A stretch of DNA of 64,000 nt from Rhodococcus sp. (in: high G+C Gram-positive bacteria). Its GTDB lineage: Bacteria > Actinomycetota > Actinomycetes > Mycobacteriales > Mycobacteriaceae. The position numbers and the translations under genes are program-made. The DNA lies in NCBI RefSeq assembly GCF_023264675.1, contig NZ_JAHFVG010000008.1:1-64000 (forward strand), written 5' to 3'. Shown here one piece after another: positions 8,798 to 16,832 of this stretch. Position 1 is the stretch's first letter. Each line of letters begins with the position of its first letter. The notes beneath the pieces were generated by a model. It made no database searches and had not been told where the DNA came from. It was given only the letters and a program-made list of their open reading frames with translations.

Positions 8798-9439
8798 TCA
8801 GGGAAGTTTCTGAAGCGTCAGCTTCGCCTGCTTGCGCACTTCACTGTCCGGATCGTCGACGTACGGCTCGATAGACGGCCGTAGTCCCGTGGGTAGTGGA
8901 CGGTACTGACGGATGTACTTGATACCGAGAGCACGCACACTCGGATCCGCGATCTCCCGTACAACGATGTCCAAACCGTCGCTGCGACCCTGCTTGATCA
9001 ACCACTCCAACACCGCAGCCCGCCCCGACCCCTGCGCCCGATCCGCCGCCAGCGCTGCCATTCGATCGAAATCCGACGGAACTGCCAGTTGCAACAACGC
9101 ATTTCCCACCGCGAAGCTATTGATGGGCGGAAGCGGAGGATCGAGGTGGAACTGGTCGAACAGGACTTCCACGGCCTCGGTTCCGACGGCATCGACGGTG
9201 GTCAGTGCCCGGGACAGACCGTCACGCAGATTGGCCAGAACTTTGAGATCTGTTGCTTCACTCCGCTTTTCGACGTCACATAGCCAGTCGATGAGCAACG
9301 GTATCAAGGCAGGGTATCGCTTGTCGGTGTTCACCAAATCCGTGAGCGTGCGGAAATCGAGCTTCGCCTTCTTGCTCGCCCGGGTGATGTCGGCGGTCAG
9401 CAGCTCATGTGCGCGCACATGCTGTGGTGATGGAGCCAT
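8798..9439 (-). CDS. HEAT-like repeat protein, candidate immunity protein
   Basis: A 213-residue, wholly alpha-helical-looking protein. Its C-terminal third has HEAT/ARM-like repeats (e.g. EIADPSVRALGIKYIRQY and YVDDPDSEVRKQAKLTLQKL), in which Pro/Asp-led helices repeat about every 35-40 residues. It starts 1 bp after the stop of the toxin gene at 9441, in the same operon. Immunity genes of polymorphic toxins normally occupy exactly this place, and helical-repeat immunity proteins are known. The role is inferred from position, not from a named family. Confidence 0.7.
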   Translation of the reverse strand: MAPSPQHVRAHELLTADITRASKKAKLDFRTLTDLVNTDKRYPALIPLLIDWLCDVEKRSEATDLKVLANLRDGLSRALTTVDAVGTEAVEVLFDQFHLDPPLPPINSFAVGNALLQLAVPSDFDRMAALAADRAQGSGRAAVLEWLIKQGRSDGLDIVVREIADPSVRALGIKYIRQYRPLPTGLRPSIEPYVDDPDSEVRKQAKLTLQKLP

Positions 9440-9440
9440 A

Positions 9441-10733
9441 CTAATTCAAAGCCATTCTCTTGAGTACTATTTCGCCGCTGTCGATCATCAGCTGCAAGGG
9501 CCCGGAGACAACGGTTCTGTCGTCCACTATCAGTTCCATCGTATAGCCGCGATCCGACGCATACTGCGCCATGTCCTTGATCTGCTGGGAAGCGCCGATG
9601 CTGTTCGTATTCTTGACTTCACGAACAACCGCAGCCGTGTCGTCGATCTCGTCGGGAATTCTGGTTCTGCCGTTGATCTCGATCGGGCGCTTGGGAACGG
9701 CCGGGTCGATGCCGGCTTTCAGCTCGCCGATCCGACCGGCCAGGTTGTTCTTCTGGCCCTGCGTGGTGGCCGTCTTCAGCTCCATCCGCAGGTAGCGGAC
9801 CAGCCGTTCGTTGCTCTTGGCCACCGAACTCGCCTTGAAATAGCCTCCGATCTTCGCTCCGGCCCGCAGACTCCTCAGACTGCCGATGAGCTCGGTGATC
9901 TTGCGGCCGTACCGCGCGATGGTCGAGGTCGCCTTCGCGGTGGCCACCACCGCACCCGTACCGAACGAGACGAACGCCGACAGGATGCCCGCAGCGGCCG
10001 TGATCGCCAATTCGATGGCCAACTCGTCGAGCAGATCTTTGATCTTGTTGCGAACCTCGACGAGGTAGGTCTTGTGTGCCTCGACGCTGTCCCGCAACGC
10101 ACCTGCCAGCAGCGCATACTCGTCGACCAGCGAGTTCAACTCTTCGAGGTCCTCGACGACAATGTCCACTTCGTCGCCGTTGAGTTCATCGAAAGCCGAC
10201 GACGCCCCTTGCAACTTGCCGAGGTAGGTTCCATCGCTCCCGGCGGCCACCGCTGCCCATGCGGCGGAGGCGGTATCGAGTTTGTCCGTGTCGCCGTTGG
10301 GAACCGGGACGCCGATGTGTTGCAACAGGCCGATCACCTCGGCCAGCCCCTCGCCCACGCCGCCGGCTGCGGTGGCCAGAGCAACACACATCCCCAGCTG
10401 TCCGTCTCCCGGATCGGCAGGGGCGACCACCGCGGCGCCCCCTCCCACATCGGAGTCGGCTTCGGCCTGGGCATGGTTCTTACCCATCTGAATCAGGACT
10501 CGGCCGTACTGATGGATGGCCGGGCCCAGGTTGCGGCCCATCGATTCGAAATTGGCTGCCTGAGTGTCGTAGGCATCGGCGAATTCGGCACCGGCATCGT
10601 CGGTGCCTGCCATCGCGCCGGTGTCCGCGAGCGCGGCCATCGTGTCGGTATGGATCTTCGACACCGCCGCCGCAACGTCGAGGACGGCCTGCGCAGCGTC
10701 GTAATAGTTCTGAGGCCTGATGGTCTCGGCCAT
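9441..10733 (-). CDS. WXG100-type polymorphic toxin with nuclease-like C-terminal domain
   Basis: A 430-residue protein built like a type VII secretion effector. Residues ~1-95 form a helical WXG100-like domain with the actinobacterial motif GAMAGTDDAGAEFADAYD (39-56). A middle region (~110-230) forms a second helical hairpin. Residues ~235-268 are hydrophobic (ELAITAAAGILSAFVSFGTG). The last ~85 residues resemble restriction-endonuclease-fold toxin domains of the Tox-REase-7 kind: RIPD with Asp361, then REVKN with Glu372 and Lys374, then a downstream Gln384 and a conserved GPLQLMIDSGEIVL end. The D...ExK array is the metal-binding centre of PD-(D/E)XK nucleases. It is preceded by two small WXG100 genes and followed by a putative immunity gene. 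Confidence 0.8.
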   Translation of the reverse strand: MAETIRPQNYYDAAQAVLDVAAAVSKIHTDTMAALADTGAMAGTDDAGAEFADAYDTQAANFESMGRNLGPAIHQYGRVLIQMGKNHAQAEADSDVGGGAAVVAPADPGDGQLGMCVALATAAGGVGEGLAEVIGLLQHIGVPVPNGDTDKLDTASAAWAAVAAGSDGTYLGKLQGASSAFDELNGDEVDIVVEDLEELNSLVDEYALLAGALRDSVEAHKTYLVEVRNKIKDLLDELAIELAITAAAGILSAFVSFGTGAVVATAKATSTIARYGRKITELIGSLRSLRAGAKIGGYFKASSVAKSNERLVRYLRMELKTATTQGQKNNLAGRIGELKAGIDPAVPKRPIEINGRTRIPDEIDDTAAVVREVKNTNSIGASQQIKDMAQYASDRGYTMELIVDDRTVVSGPLQLMIDSGEIVLKRMALN

Positions 10734-10736
10734 GGC

Positions 10737-11039
10737 TCAGCGCCCCAACATCGAAATATTCGTCGACTTCGCCGACGAGTAGTTCGAATGTGCGGTGCGA
10801 GCTGCCAACCGCATCTCCTCCACCTCACCGTTGGCCCGGGCAATCGCCTCGGTCCACCGGGCCTGACGCTCCCGATACGCGGCAGACCCTTCGCCGCCCC
10901 ACACACCGAGACATCGCTGGACCACGTCGGTGTCGATGTCGGTCAGTGTCGATTCGAGTGTGCGCACGAACCGCGCAATCAGCTCCGTCGTCTCGTCGAG
11001 CAATGCCAGGTCGACGGTGTATCCGTCCGGCGCGGTCAC
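10737..11039 (-). CDS. WXG100-family (ESAT-6-like) protein
   Basis: A 100-residue helical-hairpin protein with the turn motif W47-G-G49 (GVWGGEGSAAY) and heptad-like helices on both sides. The start is GTG 11039, overlapping the previous gene by 4 bp (GTGA). Its stop is 3 bp from the toxin start. WXG100 proteins form heterodimers that carry partners to type VII (ESX) secretion machines, so this is probably a secretion partner of the adjacent toxin. No ESX core genes are visible in this window. Confidence 0.85.
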   Translation of the reverse strand: MTAPDGYTVDLALLDETTELIARFVRTLESTLTDIDTDVVQRCLGVWGGEGSAAYRERQARWTEAIARANGEVEEMRLAARTAHSNYSSAKSTNISMLGR

Positions 11040-11347
11040 AGGCGCAGCACCTTCGTCGACGAGAACTCGGTGGCGTTTTCTCCTTCGGCCTGCACGTAGT
11101 CGCGCGCGGCCTCACCGACCAAGGTGCCGATGTGATCGAGATCGTCGACGATGGTCTGAACCGCCGCCTTCAGCTCCGTCCAACTCTGCCCGTAGGCCGT
11201 GGCCGAACGGCCCGTCCACACCTGCAGTAGATCGTCGACGTCGCGGCCGAGCCTGGCCAGATCGTCGGACATGTTCGACGAGTACTTCCGAGCACTGACC
11301 GCTGCATCGATCTGCACGTCAGGATCGGTGTACATTTCTTCCCCCAC
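11036..11347 (-). CDS. WXG100-family protein, second partner
   Basis: A 103-residue protein with W44-T-G46 at the hairpin turn (LLQVWTGRSATAYGQSW) and a C-terminal tail ending FSSTKVLRL. The start is GTG 11347; ATG 11335 is an alternative with a closer purine-rich site. It overlaps the next WXG100 gene by 4 bp, so the two products are probably translationally coupled and pair as a heterodimer. The pair precedes the toxin in the operon 11814 to 8798. Confidence 0.83.
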   Translation of the reverse strand: MGEEMYTDPDVQIDAAVSARKYSSNMSDDLARLGRDVDDLLQVWTGRSATAYGQSWTELKAAVQTIVDDLDHIGTLVGEAARDYVQAEGENATEFSSTKVLRL

Positions 11348-11376
11348 GCTGTCCCCCCAAGTTCAGCGAATGTGGA

Positions 11377-11814
11377 TCAATTCCACACGAGCGGTGCACC
11401 TTTCGCGGCCTTCATCGGACCCAGATCGAATGTCTGTGGATCCGGCATGTCGTACGGGACGAGAATCTGCAGCGCGTACTCGCGATGTTCGAGCAAGATT
11501 TCCAGCCGGGTGTCCGACGCGTCATCGACCTGAACAGCGGACACGATGGCAAACGACCGAACGCGATCCGCTTCGGCGCGCACGGCGTCGACCAATCGGT
11601 CACGGACAGGCGTGCCGGACGCCGAGAACCGATCGCTCTCCGAACTCACCGAAGCGACCACCCGACGGCTCCCGTCGACATCGTTGACCAGGGCCAACGG
11701 ATCGAGTCCCCAGTTCTCGCTCAACCGTTCGGCGGCAACTTCGAGGCCGAGATCGAGCAGATCATCGAAATCCGCCTGACACTCGGCACTGGTCTGCTCA
11801 CGCCACTTCGCCAT
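11377..11814 (-). CDS. Unrecognised first gene of the toxin cassette
   Basis: A 145-residue acidic soluble protein. ATG 11814 (MAKWREQTS) is preferred over the longer frame because GGGGGATTC precedes it. The first ~40 residues are helical (ECQADFDDLLDLGLEVAAERL), followed by alternating strand-like segments (RLEILLEHREYALQILVPYDM). No family is recognised. It lies 29 bp upstream of the WXG100 pair in the same direction, so it may be a chaperone, a regulator or a second immunity protein of the cassette. Confidence 0.65.
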   Translation of the reverse strand: MAKWREQTSAECQADFDDLLDLGLEVAAERLSENWGLDPLALVNDVDGSRRVVASVSSESDRFSASGTPVRDRLVDAVRAEADRVRSFAIVSAVQVDDASDTRLEILLEHREYALQILVPYDMPDPQTFDLGPMKAAKGAPLVWN

Positions 11815-11961
11815 GAATCCCCCCTGCTGATCTGTCCGCCGCGGCCCCAGCGCGACGGGGTGAGCATAACCCTCCGGCGAACAAATCACGCTGATCGCAA
11901 CCGTTCACTTCGCTCAACACGGGGCACAAGATAGACAGACCCCAACTGGAAGAGGAGACAC

Positions 11962-12219
11962 ATGTCCGATGCACATCGCAGCCACATCGACGCCGACGTC
12001 CACACCCTCGTCCAGCTGTGTGGCTACTCCGCCGACCACGCCCGCGCCGAGCTCACGGCCATCTCCCATCGCGAGAAGGTCGGTTTGATCTCCACGGCCG
12101 CCGCGCTCGAGCTACTTGCCCAGGCCACCGCGTTCGGTGTCGACGCCGATCCGGTGAGCGCGAGAGTGCAGTGGCAGAACATTCTGCGGGGCTCGGGCCC
12201 ACTCGCCCAGGCTGCGTGA
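11962..12219 (+). CDS. Small hypothetical protein
   Basis: An 85-residue, His- and Ala-rich helical protein from ATG 11962, with a good GAAGAGGAG site upstream. It has an apparent helical pair (VHTLVQLCGYSADHARAEL and AAALELLAQATAFGV) but no family I can name. It is divergent from the toxin cassette across 147 bp. Coding character (GC-rich third positions, clear start signal) supports a real gene. Confidence 0.65.
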   Translation: MSDAHRSHIDADVHTLVQLCGYSADHARAELTAISHREKVGLISTAAALELLAQATAFGVDADPVSARVQWQNILRGSGPLAQAA

Positions 12220-12288
12220 GCCGGGGCCCGGCCAGGCCCGTGCGCAGGCAACGTTGCTGTCTCGGCATCGCGCAGGCAGGGTGGAGGT

Positions 12289-12753
12289 ATGAGCGACACA
12301 ACGAAGGTCATTGTCGAACGCACCATCGAAGCTCCGGTCGACGCTGTTTTCGACGTACTCTCCAATCCCGAAAAGCATCAGAAGCTCGACGGTTCCGGGT
12401 TCATCCGCGGTGTGGACCACGCCGATCGAATTCAGAAGGTGGGCGAGGTGTTCACCATGAACATGGAGGGTGATCACGTCGGTGGGGAGTACAAGACCGA
12501 CAACCACGTGACCGGCTACGCGAAAGACAAGCTGCTCGCCTGGAAGACAGCGCCGGCAGGTACCGAGCCTCCCGGATGGGAGTGGCTGTGGGAGTTGGAG
12601 TCTCAGGGTCCGAACGAGACACTGGTCCGCCACACCTACGACTGGTCAAAGGTCACCGACAAGAAGCTGCTCGAGCAGCTCAAATTCCCGTTGGTCACCA
12701 AGGATCAGCTCGAGGACACACTCGGCCGACTCGCATCCGAGGCTGTTACCTGA
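12289..12753 (+). CDS. SRPBCC (polyketide cyclase/dehydrase-like) protein
   Basis: A 154-residue cytosolic START-fold protein. The N-terminal IVERTIEAPVDAVFDVLSNPEKH is the typical first strand and helix of the fold, followed by DGSGFIRGVDHADRIQKVGEVF, the pocket-forming sheet and a long C-terminal helix ending LASEAVT. Such proteins bind hydrophobic ligands; this one cannot be assigned a ligand. A NTF2-like gene follows 58 bp downstream in the same direction and may be co-transcribed. Confidence 0.85.
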   Translation: MSDTTKVIVERTIEAPVDAVFDVLSNPEKHQKLDGSGFIRGVDHADRIQKVGEVFTMNMEGDHVGGEYKTDNHVTGYAKDKLLAWKTAPAGTEPPGWEWLWELESQGPNETLVRHTYDWSKVTDKKLLEQLKFPLVTKDQLEDTLGRLASEAVT

Positions 12754-12811
12754 TCCACGCTGCGGTATCCGACGTACTCTCGAAGTCCGTTCGAGACCGG
12801 AGGAACCAACC

Positions 12812-13201
12812 ATGCACGAATTTCGCGTAGCCGTCGAGAACCGCGACCACACCGCCATCGAGGCGCTGTTGGCCGACGATGTGGTGTTCACCAGCCCTGT
12901 CGCGTTCGCCCCGTATCGAGGCAAACCCATCACCGCCGCGATCCTCCGCGCCGTGCTGCGAGTATTTCAGGACTTCGAGTACCGGCGGGAGATCGTGTCG
13001 GCGGACGGCGCCGATGCCGCACTCCTGTTCGACGCGAAGGTCAACGGAAAGTCGTTGAGCGGCTGCGACTTTCTCCGACTCGACAGCGACGGTAAGATTG
13101 TCGAATTCACCGTCATGGTGCGCCCGTTGTCGGCGGCTATGGCCCTGTCCGAAGCAATGGGCGCGCAGTTCGAGCAGATCGTCGCCGAGTCCAGCGCCTG
13201 A
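12812..13201 (+). CDS. NTF2-like (SnoaL-type) protein
   Basis: A 129-residue single-domain cone-shaped alpha+beta barrel of the NTF2-like superfamily. It begins with helix FRVAVENRDHTAIEALLADDVVFTSPV, then KPITAAILRAVLRVF and strands ending IVEFTVMVRP. Members are small hydrolases, isomerases or ligand-binding proteins. GGAGGAAC ends ~6 bp before ATG 12812. It is convergent with the TetR gene at 13442, with a palindromic repeat array between. Confidence 0.85.
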   Translation: MHEFRVAVENRDHTAIEALLADDVVFTSPVAFAPYRGKPITAAILRAVLRVFQDFEYRREIVSADGADAALLFDAKVNGKSLSGCDFLRLDSDGKIVEFTVMVRPLSAAMALSEAMGAQFEQIVAESSA

Positions 13202-13236
13202 CGTCGGGCATCGCAGAGCCGCTATCTCCCCCCCCC

Positions 13237-13431
13237 CTCCCCGCAAACGCACGTGCGTTTGCGGGGAGTTGAGGGTTGAGCCCACCCTCCTACGCGAACG
13301 CACGTGCGTTTGCGAGACCGCGGGGGTTGAGCCCACCCTCCTACGCGAACGCACGTGCGTTTGCGAGACCGCGGGAGTTGAGCCCACCCTCCTACGCGAA
13401 CGCACGTGCATTTGCGGGGAGTTGAGGGTTT
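13237..13431. repeat. Four-copy 51-bp palindromic repeat array
   Basis: Four copies of a unit with the palindromic core ACGCACGTGCGT start at core positions 13247, 13298, 13349 and 13400, an exact 51-bp period. The first copy is a perfect 32-bp palindrome (13237-13268). The spacer GTTGAGCCCACCCTCCTACG is nearly invariant. The array fills the gap between the convergent NTF2-like and TetR genes. The hairpins would act on both strands, so a bidirectional terminator or REP-like role is plausible. A second, two-copy cluster lies at 15288-15384. Confidence 0.85.
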
Positions 13432-13441
13432 GACGCCCTGC

Positions 13442-14005
13442 TCAGGGACCGACAATCACATCGAACAACGCAGCGGCGGCGTTGTCGGTGCGATCGGCAT
13501 CCTCCGTCGTGAAACGGTCGAGCAGCAGACCTCGGAAGCCTGCTCCCAGCACGCTTGCTCGCAACAACGCATCGTCGGCACCGAGGCCGCAGCGTCGCAA
13601 CGCCGACGACAGGGCGTTGGTGAGCGAATGCACTGTCGCCGAAGCGAACTCGCCGAGTACACCATCGTTGATCGACGCAATCCCGATGACCTGCATCAGG
13701 ATTCGCGAGCTGGCGGCATCGTCCCCGATCGTCATCGACTCCCACAGTTCGCGCAATCGCCGTCGCAATCCGGCCCGGTCGTGGACGTCACCGAACATCT
13801 CCGAGAACGCCGGACGCTGACTTGCGAGCGCCTGCACGATCAAGTTCTCGCGCGACTCGAAGTAATAGATCAACATCCGCGAGCTGGTGCCCAACGATGC
13901 GGCAAGCGGACGCAGGGTCAGATTGTCGAGCCCGTTTGTTCCGATGTACTCCACCACCGCTGCGAGTAGCTCCGCTCGCTTCTGCTGGTCGGTTGGACGT
14001 GCCAT
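13442..14005 (-). CDS. TetR-family transcriptional regulator
   Basis: A 187-residue regulator from ATG 14005 (MARPTDQQKR). The HTH domain covers residues ~10-55 (LDNLTLRPLAASLGTSSRMLIYYF), and the rest is an all-helical ligand domain. It is divergent from the ketosynthase gene, with only 31 bp between the starts. That gap holds TACATGTA (14027-14034) and ATTCATGAAT (14033-14042), the second overlapping the ketosynthase start codon, so binding would block both genes. Control of the ketosynthase is the likely role. Confidence 0.88.
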   Translation of the reverse strand: MARPTDQQKRAELLAAVVEYIGTNGLDNLTLRPLAASLGTSSRMLIYYFESRENLIVQALASQRPAFSEMFGDVHDRAGLRRRLRELWESMTIGDDAASSRILMQVIGIASINDGVLGEFASATVHSLTNALSSALRRCGLGADDALLRASVLGAGFRGLLLDRFTTEDADRTDNAAAALFDVIVGP

Positions 14006-14026
14006 AGCTTGACTGTACCGGTCGCT

Positions 14027-14042
14027 ACATGTATTCATGAAT
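14027..14042. promoter_or_regulatory. Overlapping palindromes at the tetR/ketosynthase divergent start
   Basis: TACATGTA and ATTCATGAAT overlap by two bases immediately before and across the ATG at 14037. Position and symmetry suit a TetR dimer site. The ketosynthase mRNA may be leaderless, since no ribosome site precedes either ATG. Confidence 0.4.
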
Positions 14043-15296
14043 CCCATGAGTGAACCGATCGCTACACAAACTCGCCGCCATGCCGTCATCACCGGCTACA
14101 CCGCAACCACAGCGCTCGCCGACGATGCGGACGAAACATGGAAACTGCTGGTAGACGGGCACAGCGGGATCGGATCGCTGAACCGCGAGTTCGTCGCGGA
14201 GTACGACCTCCCGGTGCGCATCGGCGGCGTCCTCCAGTTCGATCCGGCCGATAGATTGACCCGCGTCGAACGGCGCCGCATGTCGTTCGTCGAGCAAATC
14301 GCGGTCATTCTCGGCCGCCGGCTGTGGGCAGACGCGGGACTCGACGGCATGGACGCCGATCGCCTGGCCGTCGCCGTCGGAACCGGACTCGGCGGCGGTG
14401 ATGCGCTCATCGGCGCCGTCGACGCCATGCGCGGCGGCGGATACCGCAAGGTCTCTCCCATGTCGGTGCCGATGGTGATGCCCAACGGACCAGCCGCACA
14501 CATCGGACTCGAAATCGGCGCACAGGCAGGAGTGTTCACACCGGTCTCGGCGTGCTCGTCGGGATCGGAGGCACTTGCACACGCATGGCGGCTCGTCTCG
14601 TCCGGTGAAGCCGACGTCGTCGTGGCGGGCGGCGTCGAAGGGCACATCGATGCCGTGCCGATAGCGAGCTTTTCGATGATGCGGGCGATGAGTACCCGCA
14701 ACGAAGAACCGACCCGGGCATCACGTCCGTTCGATCGCGACCGCGATGGATTCGTCTTCGGTGAAGCCGGGGCGCTGATGATCGTGGAATCGGAAGACCA
14801 TGCGCGGGCGCGCGGCGCTCGCATCCACGGCCGATTGCTGGGCGCGGGCATCACGTCCGACGGATATCACATCGTCGCACCGGACCCGCAGGGCAACGGT
14901 ATTCGCAAGGCCATGACCAAGGCGCTGCGCGTCGCGGGTCTGACAGGGGACGACATCACACACGTGAACGCCCACGCCACCGCAACGCCGATCGGCGATC
15001 TGTCCGAAGCCACCGCGATCAAAGCCGTCGCCGGCCATGCGTCGGTGTACGCACCCAAATCAGCGCTGGGACACTCGATAGGTGCCGTCGGTGCCCTCGA
15101 AGCAATCCTGACCATGCTGACAATCGGGCACGGCGAAGTTCCGCCGACACTGAATCTCGAAAACCAAGATCCAGCAATCGATCTCGATGTGGTGGATCAT
15201 CGTCGGACTCAACAGATCGACTATGCGCTGAGCACATCCATCGGATTCGGCGGCCACAACGTAGCCCTTGCTTTCGGACGCGGAGATGGGGGTTGA
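14037..15296 (+). CDS. Beta-ketoacyl-ACP synthase II (FabF/Kas type)
   Basis: A 419-residue thiolase-fold condensing enzyme, the full family length. The active-site Cys173 is in SACSSGSEA, His313 in [11 protein letters not shown], Lys341 and His346 in [10 protein letters not shown], so the Cys-His-His set is complete. The enzyme class elongates acyl-ACP with malonyl-ACP. Mycolate producers carry KasA/KasB in the main FAS-II cluster; this copy stands alone with its own TetR gene, so it probably serves a conditional or specialised fatty-acid task. The start may be ATG 14037 or 14046. Its stop codon lies inside the first unit of the 15288 repeat cluster. Confidence 0.92.
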   Translation: MNPMSEPIATQTRRHAVITGYTATTALADDADETWKLLVDGHSGIGSLNREFVAEYDLPVRIGGVLQFDPADRLTRVERRRMSFVEQIAVILGRRLWADAGLDGMDADRLAVAVGTGLGGGDALIGAVDAMRGGGYRKVSPMSVPMVMPNGPAAHIGLEIGAQAGVFTPVSACSSGSEALAHAWRLVSSGEADVVVAGGVEGHIDAVPIASFSMMRAMSTRNEEPTRASRPFDRDRDGFVFGEAGALMIVESEDHARARGARIHGRLLGAGITSDGYHIVAPDPQGNGIRKAMTKALRVAGLTGDDITHVNAHATATPIGDLSEATAIKAVAGHASVYAPKSALGHSIGAVGALEAILTMLTIGHGEVPPTLNLENQDPAIDLDVVDHRRTQQIDYALSTSIGFGGHNVALAFGRGDGG

Positions 15297-15384
15297 GCCC
15301 ACCCTCCTACGCGAACGCACGTGCGTTTGCGGGGCACTGGGGGTTGAGCCCACCCTCCCACGCGAAAGCACGTGCGTTTGCGAG
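15288..15384. repeat. Two-copy cluster of the 51-bp palindromic repeat
   Basis: Two units with cores at 15315 and 15366 (51-bp period) share the spacer GGGGGTTGAGCCCACCCTCC with the 13237 array. The second core is degenerate (AAGCACGTGCGT). The first unit supplies the last codons and TGA of the ketosynthase. Again it lies between convergent genes. Confidence 0.82.
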
Positions 15385-15392
15385 AGACGAAC

Positions 15393-16808
15393 TCAGGACG
15401 ATTCCGCGTTGTCGCTCGTCAGCCACGCCCCGTGTAGGCCCGAGGGCACGCGAATGGGCAGGTCGACGGTGGCGATCGGTCCGTCGGTGGGGTTCTCGGC
15501 GCCCAAGATGTAGAACCGCGACGTCATATCTTCGGGATCGGTGCCGATGGCACCCCAGTAGTCGTGGCCGGAACCCGGAATGTAGATCGGTTCACCGATC
15601 ACAACGCCTGGCTCCCAGAATGTTTCGGTGTCCTTGTCGAAATCGTAGAACCACAGGCTGTCGCGGCCCCCGGTGTCGCTGTCGGAGGTGCCGACGGTGG
15701 CCACCCGGTGATGGTCGAGGGTCAACAACCGGTCGTCGACGCGAGGGAACTCGAGATCGATACGACCACTGACGCGGCTGCGGGAGATGGTTTCGGTATT
15801 CGGATTGCACACCGCGCGAGTCAATCCCGATGTATTCGGCGCCGACGTGGCGGCAAAACCTCCAGGGTAATTCCACTCGACGTAGTCGACGGTGATCGTG
15901 CCGTCTGGATTGTCGAAAGCGTTGGCGAAGTGCCATACCCAGAACGGTTCTGTCTGGATCCACCGCACCAGCCCGCCGTCGCGGGGAATCAGAGCAATTC
16001 GGGTGCCGTCGTCGGGACGCCAGGACAGCAACGATCCGCCGGTCATCGCTGCGGCGAGGTCGAAGATCAAGGGGCAGACGAACAGCACCACGTACTTCTG
16101 GGTCAACGCCATGTCGTGGATCATGACCGGCGCGCCGAGGCCGTCGATGGGGGTCGGTGGGCGCAGAGCCGTGCCGTCGGCGGCGACAACGGACCACGTG
16201 AGGAAAGGTGCTTCGAAGGTGTAGTTGAACAGAACCATCTCGCCGGTGCGCGGGTCGACCTTCGGGTGGGCAGTACTTCCCACCAGCATGGCTCCGTCGC
16301 AGTCCTCGGTGCCCAGGGTCGCCAGGTCACGCGGATCGAGTCGGTACGGCCTGTCGGCTTCGGCCATCGCCATCAACCTGCCGCCGTGCCGCACGATGTT
16401 GATGTCCGGGAGCGCTCGGGTGGTACCGGCGAGTTCTTCTCCCACCACGCTGGCCGGCGGGGTGTAGCCGTCGGTGATCCCCGACCAGATCGCCTCGCCG
16501 CGTTGTTCTTCCAGTTCCAGCATGGGCGTTCGGACGAACCGGTTGGTGTACGACGCCTTACCGTTCTCGAGGCTGATGCGATGCACCATGCCGTCGCCGT
16601 CGAGCGGAAACACGAACGATCCGATCGGATCGAACCGGGGATTGGGCCCGTTGCGCAGATAACTACCGCACAGGTCGGCGGGGATCTCACCGGTCACCGG
16701 CAGGTCCGCGACGTCCACTTCATCGCGTTGCGGTGCGAACACCCCCGACAGATGACGTTGTGTCAGGTCAACGAAACCAGGGCGGTGTGGATCGGTGGTG
16801 ACGGTCAT
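15393..16808 (-). CDS. Carotenoid oxygenase family protein
   Basis: A 471-residue seven-bladed propeller dioxygenase that cleaves carotenoid, apocarotenoid or stilbene double bonds with non-haem Fe(II). The four iron-binding histidines can be placed at His181 (STAHPKVDP), His231 (VMIHDMALT), His293 (VWHFANAF) and His459 (LHGAWL). The substrate-side motif YLRNGPNPRF is at 50-59. It is the last gene of an operon with an alpha/beta hydrolase (24 bp upstream) and a membrane protein. Whether it acts on carotenoids or lignin-type stilbenes cannot be told from sequence. Confidence 0.93.
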   Translation of the reverse strand: MTVTTDPHRPGFVDLTQRHLSGVFAPQRDEVDVADLPVTGEIPADLCGSYLRNGPNPRFDPIGSFVFPLDGDGMVHRISLENGKASYTNRFVRTPMLELEEQRGEAIWSGITDGYTPPASVVGEELAGTTRALPDINIVRHGGRLMAMAEADRPYRLDPRDLATLGTEDCDGAMLVGSTAHPKVDPRTGEMVLFNYTFEAPFLTWSVVAADGTALRPPTPIDGLGAPVMIHDMALTQKYVVLFVCPLIFDLAAAMTGGSLLSWRPDDGTRIALIPRDGGLVRWIQTEPFWVWHFANAFDNPDGTITVDYVEWNYPGGFAATSAPNTSGLTRAVCNPNTETISRSRVSGRIDLEFPRVDDRLLTLDHHRVATVGTSDSDTGGRDSLWFYDFDKDTETFWEPGVVIGEPIYIPGSGHDYWGAIGTDPEDMTSRFYILGAENPTDGPIATVDLPIRVPSGLHGAWLTSDNAESS

Positions 16809-16832
16809 CGAGGCGCTCCTCTGACGCGGCCA

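Noticed and set aside
8913..11099. 728-residue open frame on the plus strand
   Set aside because: It is an antisense shadow of the toxin cassette. The composition is Arg/Pro/His-rich as expected for a high-GC complement frame, and the minus strand carries WXG100 motifs, overlaps and start signals.
13239..13431. Possible CRISPR array
   Set aside because: The units are palindromic and the spacers between the cores are the same in every copy, whereas CRISPR spacers are unique. No cas genes are nearby.
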